Source of the DNA: a virus | DNA: 23,403 nucleotides | Direction: 5' to 3' (one strand) | Virus record (IMG/VR): IMGVR_UViG_3300025099_000150 | Location: 1 to 23,403 of that record | In this document: positions 13,515 to 19,202 of the stretch, piece by piece | How the letters are laid out: the number at the start of each line of letters is the position of its first letter | Position numbering within the stretch: position 1 is the first letter of the stretch | Made by a program: the position numbers and the translations under genes | The notes under the pieces: model-generated | The model's input: the letters and a program-made list of their open reading frames with translations, nothing else | What the model was told of the DNA's origin: nothing | Databases searched by the model: none

Positions 13515-14528
13515 TTAGAACTGTAAATTTACCCCTTTAGGAATAACAAAAACACCCGCTAACATATTTTGCCAGTCTTCTGTATTCATAAATTCTCTTA
13601 CTTTATCTTCACGTTTAACTTGGGCTGTGTGCGTTTTACTGCCCGCCCTAGTCATAGACACTTCTGTAATTTCTCCTGTTTTCTCGTTTTCACGCTCAAA
13701 AGTATCGTCAATATGTGTACTCCAATGCGTAAGAGCATTAAACAAATTCCAAACAGTAGAACCAAGATTGCCTTGTTCTCTATCAAACTGGTATAAAAAG
13801 TAATCTAATAATTTTTTATTAACTTCTACTTTTTGCTGTATTCCAAAACGACTTAAACCGCTTTTTTTCTTGGCTATGTTTTCAGCTAAAATATATGCGA
13901 CTTGGTCAAGTGTTACTTCTTGATTAATCATTTTATCCATTAATTCTTTGTTTTCATTAAACATTTGGATAGTCTTAGTTACTTGATTAAGCGTTGCGGA
14001 AACATTTAAACCAGTAGTATGTTTTTGTTTTACATGGTACATTCTTTGGCCGCCAAATACTAAAGAATTACGGCATAAATCCCTATAAGCACCCGCAAAA
14101 GCTTGATACATCCAACTCATATCGACAGAATTAAAAATATCACTTCTCATATTAACCTTGCTATTATCGGGCATAACATGAGTTAAATCTGGATAAGACA
14201 TAGTACGCTTTTGTTTTCTGCCCCCTTCATAAATAGTGTCAGTAACAACAATATTTCTAGGAAGGTTTTTATCTTGCATAACCTTTTCAGCGTGTTTTTG
14301 AAATAAAATAGCGGGTTCAATAATTTTATACTTATTACTTCTTGAACGCCCTAAAATCTCCATTGTATCGGGTCTATAAACAACCACTTGGTCATCCATT
14401 GTAGTTTCGGTTTTAATTCCATTTTCATTATCTAAAATAATTTTTGGGTTAACCGCTTTTTTAATTGGCATTTCAAATAATGATACATCCATTATATTGT
14501 CATGCGTTTTTGTTATCGTATCTTGCAT
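13515..14528 (-). CDS. DUF932-type phage/plasmid protein
   Basis: This 337-residue protein matches the pattern of the DUF932 family, found on phages and plasmids and of unknown biochemical function. Landmarks are SNKYKIIEPAILFQKHA (about 64-80), MRSDIFNSVDMSWMYQAFAG (127-146) and YRDLCRNSLVFGG (148-160), which correspond to the family's conserved N-Y-x-x-I/V-x-P, beta-strand and Y/R-x-x-C-x-N-G/S-L-V region. The rest is helical and charged, ending AGVFVIPKGVNLQF. Cytoplasmic. ATG at 14528 has AAGGGAG upstream. It is followed by a 140-base gap with a tiny hydrophobic frame and then an intrinsic terminator. Confidence 0.85.
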   Translation of the reverse strand: MQDTITKTHDNIMDVSLFEMPIKKAVNPKIILDNENGIKTETTMDDQVVVYRPDTMEILGRSRSNKYKIIEPAILFQKHAEKVMQDKNLPRNIVVTDTIYEGGRKQKRTMSYPDLTHVMPDNSKVNMRSDIFNSVDMSWMYQAFAGAYRDLCRNSLVFGGQRMYHVKQKHTTGLNVSATLNQVTKTIQMFNENKELMDKMINQEVTLDQVAYILAENIAKKKSGLSRFGIQQKVEVNKKLLDYFLYQFDREQGNLGSTVWNLFNALTHWSTHIDDTFERENEKTGEITEVSMTRAGSKTHTAQVKREDKVREFMNTEDWQNMLAGVFVIPKGVNLQF

Positions 14529-14552
14529 AATAAAACTCCCTTTTTTATGCGT

Positions 14553-14741
14553 TTATTTTTTATTGCTTATTTGCAATATATTTTCTTTATATGTTTTTTT
14601 GTTAGATACAAAGTTTTTTTTATTCTTTTTTTTGCGACCTGTTATCCCCGAACCATCACTAAAAATATCTTGGGTAAAATAATAATCTGGGCTTTTAGTG
14701 TCTCTACCAAAAGGATAATTTGATATTCTTTTTTTAGGCAT
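14553..14741 (-). CDS. Small very basic protein
   Basis: This 62-residue protein is strongly basic (MPKKRISNYPFGRDTKSPDY, then GRKKKNKKNF) and could bind nucleic acid. Its ATG at 14741 overlaps the end of the preceding gene by 8 bases, which suggests coupling, but no Shine-Dalgarno is visible. Poly-Lys runs can come from A-rich DNA, so confidence is moderate. Confidence 0.6.
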   Translation of the reverse strand: MPKKRISNYPFGRDTKSPDYYFTQDIFSDGSGITGRKKKNKKNFVSNKKTYKENILQISNKK

Positions 14742-15438
14742 CTAAAACAAATCCAGAAAAATCATTTTTTGCTTTACCCTTGGCAACTAACCCCGCTATA
14801 ATGTTATGACCATCTAAAAATCGCAAGTCGTTTAAGTCAGCGTTGACAATTTTATATCCCATAAATTTTTTAGGTAAACTTTTACGAAACACAACAGAAA
14901 TATTACCACCTTTTTTTAAGATATCAAAAGCTTGTTTTTTATTATCCTCGTTTAAACTGTAGGTTATATGATAATTTTTAGGAAGTTTACCGCTGACAAA
15001 TTTTAACGCCCTTTTGTAAGTCTTAGTATAATCATACCATTGAATACTTTTAAATTCATCTATTAAACCAGTGTTTTCCCATGATATATCAGAAGTACCA
15101 TTTAATCTAATACAAGGCACTAGCCCCTTAGATTTAGCCTTTTTAATAAAAGCGTTTATTTCTTTTCTTAGTTGATTTAAAAAGGTTTTTCTTTCTTGTA
15201 TATACCATAAAGTTTTATTTATACGCCCTAATTTTACGCTAGGATAAGAACCATTACCCGCACTATATAAACAAGCCCTTTTACAACCTTTTGAAGCTTG
15301 CGGGCATACGTTAAAACCCGATTGATTAGAAGGGGCAAGATATAAAATTGCGGTCATAAAACCATATTTTTGCCCCTTAACTGTTTTAGCGTTATTATCT
15401 ATATTAAGTAGTTTTTTTGATTTGGTAAATGCAATCAT
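14734..15438 (-). CDS. gp88/DUF7227-like protein
   Basis: This 234-residue protein matches a phage family often labelled gp88 or, loosely, rolling-circle replication-like; its true activity is not established to my knowledge. Signature segments are AKTVKGQKYGFMTAILYLAP (17-36) and a cysteine cluster CPQASKGCKRACLYSAG (Cys45, Cys52, Cys56). Then come RLNGTSDISWE (111-121), WYDYTKTYKR (134-143) and NADLNDLRFLD (199-209), followed by GLVAKGKAKND. The cysteines suggest a metal site. It overlaps both neighbours by a few bases in the middle operon. Confidence 0.82.
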   Translation of the reverse strand: MIAFTKSKKLLNIDNNAKTVKGQKYGFMTAILYLAPSNQSGFNVCPQASKGCKRACLYSAGNGSYPSVKLGRINKTLWYIQERKTFLNQLRKEINAFIKKAKSKGLVPCIRLNGTSDISWENTGLIDEFKSIQWYDYTKTYKRALKFVSGKLPKNYHITYSLNEDNKKQAFDILKKGGNISVVFRKSLPKKFMGYKIVNADLNDLRFLDGHNIIAGLVAKGKAKNDFSGFVLDA

Positions 15439-15842
15439 TTTTTTTGCTCTTGTTCTATTAAACCAAATCTATAATGTTTCGTATCTATAACAGCAACGTT
15501 AAAAGTTTGTTTATTTACTGTAATTTTTTCTATCGTATTATAATAAATATTTCTATAACCTTTTTTGCTCATATCAAAAGCAATTAAAAATTCGTTAGGG
15601 TCTGTATTTCTTTTACCGCCTTTAAGATTTTTTACTACACCTAACCTAAAATTGCCAGTTCGTAAAATAGCGTATTTATCATAATCTGGATTTACTACAG
15701 GATGACCAAATTCATTGTCGATAAATTGTCGTCTATCTTTTTTCTTCCAACGAATATGGAATATACCATTAGTACCGCAAATTTCTTGTATCTTTTGAGG
15801 AACGCTTTTTTCAACTTTTTTATAGTCATCTACATATAACAT
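15435..15842 (-). CDS. SH3-like beta-barrel phage protein
   Basis: This 135-residue protein has the pattern of a small SH3-like barrel family common in phages: a strand with IFHIRWKKKDR, then FRLGVVKNLKGGKR, then FLIAFDMSKKGYRNI and NTIEKITVN. The family appears in varied phages without a settled function. It overlaps the gp88-like gene by four bases. ATG at 15842 follows AAGGGAGTT, the leader type shared with other genes in this region. Cytoplasmic and soluble; no membrane segment. Confidence 0.75.
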   Translation of the reverse strand: MLYVDDYKKVEKSVPQKIQEICGTNGIFHIRWKKKDRRQFIDNEFGHPVVNPDYDKYAILRTGNFRLGVVKNLKGGKRNTDPNEFLIAFDMSKKGYRNIYYNTIEKITVNKQTFNVAVIDTKHYRFGLIEQEQKK

Positions 15843-15895
15843 TTTTAACTCCCTTGTTTAATGTTTAGTTTATTCTGCATATAAAAAAAAACTAG

Positions 15896-16252
15896 TCAAA
15901 CATTTTTATAATTTATTTTTGATTTTATTTTTAGTGTATCTAATATATTTTTTTCTTGTTTTGTTTTTTGTGTAAATAACCTAAAATTTTTTAATAAGTT
16001 CTTAAATGTGTTAGGGTACTTACGCAAAAGATTTGTTTCATAAGTTGTATTGAAATAGAGGCTAGGTAACGCTGACATTTTTATGCTGACATTTTTTCGT
16101 AAGGCTATGTCATATACGCTGACATTTTTTCTAGCACCTTTTATAAAGTATAGTCTGCCACCCGATTTAAATTTTGTGTGATGATATCTACCAAAATCTG
16201 CATCGACAAGTATCCAATCGGTTGACATTTTATTTTCTGTTGACATTGACAT
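15896..16252 (-). CDS. Lys-rich small protein containing AAAATGTCA repeats
   Basis: This 118-residue basic protein of unknown function begins MSMSTENKMSTDWILVDADF and has a mid-section RLYFIKGARKNVSVYDIALR followed by KNVSIKMSALP. At DNA level TGACATTTT occurs five times in the gene (16073, 16087, 16120, 16223 and 16247), in more than one reading frame, so the repetition is not driven by a repeated peptide alone. The start at 16252 has AAAGGGGG upstream; later in-frame ATGs at 16246 and 16228 are possible. It is the first gene after the 400-base structured gap. Confidence 0.68.
   Translation of the reverse strand: MSMSTENKMSTDWILVDADFGRYHHTKFKSGGRLYFIKGARKNVSVYDIALRKNVSIKMSALPSLYFNTTYETNLLRKYPNTFKNLLKNFRLFTQKTKQEKNILDTLKIKSKINYKNV
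16071..16130. repeat. Three copies of GCTGACATTTTT(T)
   Basis: Copies at 16071-16082, 16085-16097 and 16118-16130 are identical over 12 bases. On the coding (minus) strand two copies read Lys-Asn-Val-Ser and one reads Lys-Met-Ser-Ala in a different frame. Related TGACATTTT copies lie at 16223-16231, 16247-16255 and 12186-12194. Confidence 0.85.
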
Positions 16253-16270
16253 TTTACCCCCTTTGTTAGT

Positions 16271-16657
16271 GTAGGTACGATAGACACGCTTTGTCCGAAG
16301 AGCTTACTAGTAAGATTATCGTACCTACCAAGACAGCACACGCTTTAACACGGCTTATCTTGTTTGTTGTTTAGGGGTAAGGACTTACAGATATATCTAC
16401 CATGCCCACTCCTAAACATGTTGTGAAGTAATTTTGCGACTCGTGGACACTGCATACTTCTTGTGGCATCCGCCATTGGCGTGGAACTTCCACAATTAAA
16501 TGTTACCTACATTTAAACAAGGGCAAGTAGGGAACTAGCACTTGCACTAGAGGTACACTTTGGACTATGCTTATTGCACATTCTAGGTCATACCCGAGCC
16601 TATCTCATTTTTTGTGTTGTTGAGAACAACCACCCAAGCGTTTAGCTTTCACTAAAC
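16271..16657. ncRNA. Candidate structured RNA: chain of nested stems
   Basis: This occupies the roughly 400-base gene-free gap 16253-16651. By eye it is an almost continuous chain of inverted repeats. P1 is a 12-base GTAGGTACGATA/TATCGTACCTAC (16271-16282 and 16317-16328), enclosing palindrome CTTACTAGTAAG (16303-16314). P2 is CAAGA/TCTTG (16329-16333 and 16358-16362). P3 is 11 pairs (16368-16378 and 16408-16418), enclosing GTAAG/CTTAC and AGATATATCT. P4 is GAAGTA/TACTTC (16425-16430 and 16455-16460). P5 is TTGTGG/CCACAA (16461-16466 and 16490-16495), enclosing CGCC-ATT-GGCG. P6 is TTAAATGT/ACATTTAA (16496-16503 and 16509-16516). P7 is GCAAGT/ACTTGC (16523-16528 and 16540-16545). Two further hairpins lie at 16616-16630 and 16640-16657. 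Strand is uncertain. Neighbouring genes would place it in the leftward transcript, while two G-U-compatible pairs favour plus. Confidence 0.6.
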
Positions 16658-16825
16658 ACTATCTCTTTTATCTGCATTGTTTTTTGCCGTCAATAAAATT
16701 TTAGCAAAGTTATCCACAGGATAAAACTTTTTTATGTAACATACAGTACAATACCAAATAGTATCTGTTGCTCTTATTGTAGGTACACTAACTTTACAAC
16801 TCATACACTTTTTGTTATCTGCCAT
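16652..16825 (-). CDS. Small zinc-ribbon-like protein
   Basis: From the ATG at 16825 this is 57 residues, with two CxxC pairs, CMSC (Cys7/Cys10) and CTVC (Cys26/Cys29), the arrangement of a small zinc ribbon. It could bind nucleic acid or a host protein. A GTG at 16834 would add three residues; I prefer the ATG. It overlaps the upstream HExxH gene by 25 bases. The stop codon lies within the last hairpin of the structured gap. Confidence 0.72.
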   Translation of the reverse strand: MADNKKCMSCKVSVPTIRATDTIWYCTVCYIKKFYPVDNFAKILLTAKNNADKRDSV

Positions 16826-17157
16826 ACTAACCACTCTTTTAGTTCACTTCTCATAAATAATTCTGTTGTAAAATTTGCATAAGAATTGACAATAGTTTCT
16901 TCTTCTTTATCTTTTAGTAAGTACTGGTAGAAGCCAAGATGAAAAAACTCATGTATTAAAACATTAACAGCATCCATACCACCATCAGAAATAATTTCTT
17001 CATCTAAAAATATTTTATATGGTGGCTTACCTAAAAAAACTCCTTGAGCATCAGAAATTTCGTAGGCAACTTCATGCGGTATTAAAACTATTTCTACTTT
17101 AAATGCACCTAGAGTGACATGTTTTGGTAACTTAACTAATTTTTTATTCGCTGACAT
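16801..17157 (-). CDS. HExxH zinc-protease-like phage protein
   Basis: This 118-residue protein contains VLIHEFFHLGF, a complete HExxH motif (His69, Glu70, His73), in the centre of a predicted helix. It is followed about 13 residues later by EEETIVNSYANFTTELF, where a Glu could be the third zinc ligand. The size and layout fit minimal gluzincin-like phage proteins that I recall from many phages. The N-terminal half is beta-rich (HVTLGAFKVEIVLIPHEVAY). No signal peptide is present, so it acts in the cytoplasm. Substrate unknown; host-protein cleavage or a structural use of the fold are both possible. It overlaps the upstream gene by 14 bases. Confidence 0.8.
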   Translation of the reverse strand: MSANKKLVKLPKHVTLGAFKVEIVLIPHEVAYEISDAQGVFLGKPPYKIFLDEEIISDGGMDAVNVLIHEFFHLGFYQYLLKDKEEETIVNSYANFTTELFMRSELKEWLVWQITKSV

Positions 17158-17332
17158 TTCCTAAAAACCTCCAACTACCTACAGTATTTTCTGCACTATC
17201 TGTTCTGACAAGTTTACCTTCATCAATTATATTATCCTGTTTTTTTAATAAATCAGCCTCATCTTTAGCGTATACATGATAAATTTTATTTTCTACTACC
17301 ATAACTTCTACTTCGTATTTTCTTTTACTCAT
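17144..17332 (-). CDS. Small protein of unknown function
   Basis: From ATG at 17332 this is 62 residues, MSKRKYEVEVMVVENKIYHV onward: a short beta-rich then helical soluble protein (VYAKDEADLLKKQ). An ATG at 17338 also exists, but AGGAG lies only two bases before it and eight bases before 17332. The 17332 ATG also forms an ATGA overlap with the upstream stop, so I chose it. No family is recognised. Confidence 0.72.
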   Translation of the reverse strand: MSKRKYEVEVMVVENKIYHVYAKDEADLLKKQDNIIDEGKLVRTDSAENTVGSWRFLGNVSE

Positions 17333-17556
17333 CCGCATTTCTCCTCATCTTTTACTTTGCTACAATAAAACTCTCTAGATTTATCTTTCATTGTCTTTTG
17401 TTTTTTTAGTATCTTCTTTTTCTTTTCTGGGTTAGGTTCTTTTTCTAATACCTCATCTAACACTTTAACAGTTTCTTTAGCAACAAAAAAAGTACACCCA
17501 CTACAAGTAGCAAGAAGAATTAAAAGTAATAAGATTATGACAATTATTCTATACAC
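17329..17556 (-). CDS. Small putative lipoprotein
   Basis: This 75-residue protein starts with a hydrophobic segment (YRIIVIILLLLILLATCSGC, residues 2-21) and has lipobox-like cysteines at 18 (LATC) or 21 (CSGC). It is followed by a Lys/Glu-rich soluble tail (EVLEKEPNPEKKKKILKKQK). It is probably a lipid-anchored or single-pass envelope protein. A spanin-like or superinfection-exclusion role is conceivable but not shown; the tail is not proline-rich as in Rz1. The start is GTG at 17556, overlapping the TAG of the upstream gene (TAGTG). Confidence 0.75.
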   Translation of the reverse strand: MYRIIVIILLLLILLATCSGCTFFVAKETVKVLDEVLEKEPNPEKKKKILKKQKTMKDKSREFYCSKVKDEEKCG

Positions 17557-17807
17557 TATACTACTTTAATATCCCAATCCTTATTTATAACAACAGGATT
17601 ATAAGTTTCTATCCATACTCTTGCCCCACAACTTAAAGGTTTATCTGGTCTATAAACAATATCAGAACCCCCTAATATTTTTACTGTATGTGCATAAATA
17701 TTTTTTTTACCTGTCTTAACAGTAATTACAGGTTCATTAGTTCCATTCTTTGCATTGGCTCTAATTTTATGCTGATTAATATGTATTCGTTTTAATCGTT
17801 CTTTCAT
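17556..17807 (-). CDS. Conserved small phage protein (RIHINQH type)
   Basis: This 83-residue protein contains RIHINQHKIRANAKNG, EPVITVKTGKKNIYAH and IVYRPDKPLSCGARVWIETY. I recognise this combination from small proteins in many unrelated tailed phages, all of unknown function. It is beta-rich, basic and cytoplasmic. A good GGGGAG site precedes ATG at 17807. It lies between the GcrA-like gene and the lipoprotein gene in the early operon, consistent with an early host-interaction or DNA-related role. Confidence 0.8.
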   Translation of the reverse strand: MKERLKRIHINQHKIRANAKNGTNEPVITVKTGKKNIYAHTVKILGGSDIVYRPDKPLSCGARVWIETYNPVVINKDWDIKVV

Positions 17808-17809
17808 AG

Positions 17810-18124
17810 TTAACTCCCCACATACATATCAGTTTTTTTACAAGGCATACAAAACCTATCAAACTTACTCTGTATATCAAATTGTTTTTGGCAAAGGTTA
17901 CAAGTTCCCCTACCTATAGTTTTAAAGTAATAGTTATGACTTGCCCCCCTTGTTTGTTTTTTTACTTTGTATCCATCCTTCTTTTTTTGTCTATGTAACT
18001 TACCTAACACAGCATTTTTAGTAGTTCCTAATTCCCTACCTATCTCTGTCATAGTCATATTAGTTTTAGATAACCTAACAGCTTTTTTAAAGTTATCATC
18101 TGTCCATTTAAAAGGTTGGTTCAT
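17810..18124 (-). CDS. GcrA-like regulator with zinc finger
   Basis: This 104-residue protein begins with a GcrA-type DNA-binding domain: FKWTDDNFKKAVRLSKTN, then MTEIGRELGTTKNAVLGKLH (25-44). In alphaproteobacteria GcrA binds sigma70 RNA polymerase and certain methylated promoters to control cell-cycle genes. The C-terminus has CNLC (75/78) and CMPC (92/95), a probable zinc site not required in classic GcrA. As an early phage gene it may redirect host transcription or control phage promoters. AGAGGT upstream of ATG at 18124 supports the start, which overlaps the upstream gene by 17 bases. Confidence 0.82.
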   Translation of the reverse strand: MNQPFKWTDDNFKKAVRLSKTNMTMTEIGRELGTTKNAVLGKLHRQKKKDGYKVKKQTRGASHNYYFKTIGRGTCNLCQKQFDIQSKFDRFCMPCKKTDMYVGS

Positions 18125-18278
18125 ATTCTATACCTCTATCATGTAATGACTTGTAATGTAAATAGATTTTTCTGTATTTATGGTAGTTACCCATTTCCCC
18201 TTCAAACTCTGCGTCATACATTTTATCCTCCCACTTTTTCATTTCGGTAGGTATATGTTCTAGTAATTTATTATGCAT
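18108..18278 (-). CDS. Small early protein, 56 residues
   Basis: This 56-residue frame begins MHNKLLEHIPTEMKKWEDKM and has a charged, aromatic-rich composition (EGEMGNYHKYRKIYLHYKSL) that looks protein-like. AAGGGA lies a few bases before ATG at 18278. It overlaps the GcrA-like start by 17 bases and would be the first gene of the leftward early operon. The function is unknown. Confidence 0.7.
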   Translation of the reverse strand: MHNKLLEHIPTEMKKWEDKMYDAEFEGEMGNYHKYRKIYLHYKSLHDRGIEYEPTF

Positions 18279-18326
18279 AAGTATCCCTTAAAGTAATACG
18301 GTATACCACGGGTAGGGGGGTTCCCC

Positions 18327-18354
18327 TTTTTACTGATAAAAACAAATCTGTCAA
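18327..18354 (-). promoter_or_regulatory. Leftward early promoter candidate (TTGACA-N16-TAAAAA)
   Basis: On the minus strand TTGACA (18354-18349) is followed after 16 bases by TAAAAA (18332-18327), then GGGG. The -10 box is poor by sigma70 standards, but the -35 box and spacer match the other promoters and its mirror-image partner at 18377-18404. Confidence 0.5.
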
Positions 18355-18382
18355 CAAAAAAAAAATAAAAAAATAGTTGACA
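18349..18382. repeat. Inverted TTGACA boxes around a 20-base A-tract
   Basis: TGTCAAC (18349-18355) and GTTGACA (18376-18382) are perfect inverted repeats flanking 20 bases made only of A and T, nearly all A. It forms the core of the divergent control region between the leftward and rightward early operons and could act as a shared UP element or as an operator. Confidence 0.8.
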
Positions 18383-18404
18383 TTAATTTTTGTTAGTTTA
18401 AAAG
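18377..18404 (+). promoter_or_regulatory. Rightward replication promoter candidate (TTGACA-N16-TAAAAG)
   Basis: TTGACA (18377-18382) is followed after 16 bases by TAAAAG (18399-18404) and then GG. The start would fall near 18411, on top of the AGGAG of the primase gene, giving an extremely short leader. The geometry is matched on the other strand, which supports it despite the weak -10. Confidence 0.5.
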
Positions 18405-18419
18405 GGTTTTAGGAGTGGG

Positions 18420-19202
18420 ATGTTACAAAGTTTTTTAAAGAATTTAAATTTAAATGTTAATGAGGCAGTCAGAATAGATTGTCCTATATGCTTTCATAAC
18501 AAAACATTCTCTGCACTAAATACTGGTGAAAAAATAGTTTATAATTGTTTTCATGCTGATTGTAATATTAAAGGTAGAACTCGTAGTGAACTATCTAAAA
18601 GATTATTTAATGAAGTAGAAAAACAAAAAGAACCAGAAATATTCTACTACAGAAATCATTGGGAAGAAAATTTAGAAAACAAGGATTACAGAGAATATGT
18701 TACACACTATGATTTACAAGATTACTATGAGATTATGCGGTATGATAGGCATACCCATAGGGCAGTGTTTTTAGTTAAGAAAGAAGATAAGTTAGTAGAT
18801 GCAGTTGGTAGAGCCTTATACAAAAACAAAAAACCAAAGTGGTATAGATATGGTAATTCTGGTTATCCATTTGTAGCGGGTAAAAGTGATACCGCAATAT
18901 TAGTAGAAGATGTGGTATCTGCACTAACTCTATCTAAATTTTGTACTGGTATAGCTTTATTAGGAACTAACCTTTTACAAACTCATGTTGATGTGTTAAA
19001 GCAATACAAAAGGGTTGGTATAGCACTTGACAAAGATGCAAGTAAAAAAGCTGTTCAATTAGTTGATGACTTAGCTTTAAATATGAACGCTAAGTTTTTA
19101 TTGTTGGAAGAAGATATAAAAGAAATGCTAGACGAAGATATTAAAAAGTTAGTAGATAGAGTAAACAAGAAAGCATGGGGGTGGATGAATGATACATACT
19201 GA
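18420..19202 (+). CDS. DNA primase (zinc finger plus TOPRIM)
   Basis: This 260-residue protein synthesises RNA primers at the fork and resembles the primase half of T7 gp4. The N-terminus has a zinc-binding module, CPICFHNKTF (Cys21/Cys24) and NCFHADC (Cys43/Cys48). The TOPRIM fold follows, with AILVEDVVSALTLSKF (Glu163 as catalytic acid), GIALLGTNL and VGIALDKDASKK (Asp204/Asp206). The helicase is a separate downstream gene that overlaps by 14 bases, so the T7-type fusion is split here. AGGAG lies four bases before ATG at 18420. It is the first gene of the rightward replication operon. Confidence 0.93.
   Translation: MLQSFLKNLNLNVNEAVRIDCPICFHNKTFSALNTGEKIVYNCFHADCNIKGRTRSELSKRLFNEVEKQKEPEIFYYRNHWEENLENKDYREYVTHYDLQDYYEIMRYDRHTHRAVFLVKKEDKLVDAVGRALYKNKKPKWYRYGNSGYPFVAGKSDTAILVEDVVSALTLSKFCTGIALLGTNLLQTHVDVLKQYKRVGIALDKDASKKAVQLVDDLALNMNAKFLLLEEDIKEMLDEDIKKLVDRVNKKAWGWMNDTY

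Noticed and set aside
14497-14723. Plus-strand hydrophobic frames opposite the DUF932 and basic-protein genes
   Set aside because: They are the antisense of A/Lys-rich codons, which always yields Phe/Leu-rich frames; no promoter or ribosome site.
16240-16272. Rightward promoter for the structured region (TTGACA near 16246, TAGTGT near 16267)
   Set aside because: Spacer is only 15 bases, the -10 box is weak, and TTGACA here belongs to the TGACATTTT repeat family.
16141-16341. 66-codon minus-strand frame across the structured gap
   Set aside because: It overlaps the 118-residue gene in another frame and runs through the large inverted repeat; no Shine-Dalgarno and protein composition is not convincing.
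18313-18331. Terminator hairpin GGGG/CCCC with T-run in the divergent region
   Set aside because: The stem is four bases with a four-base loop and lies where no plus-strand transcript is expected.
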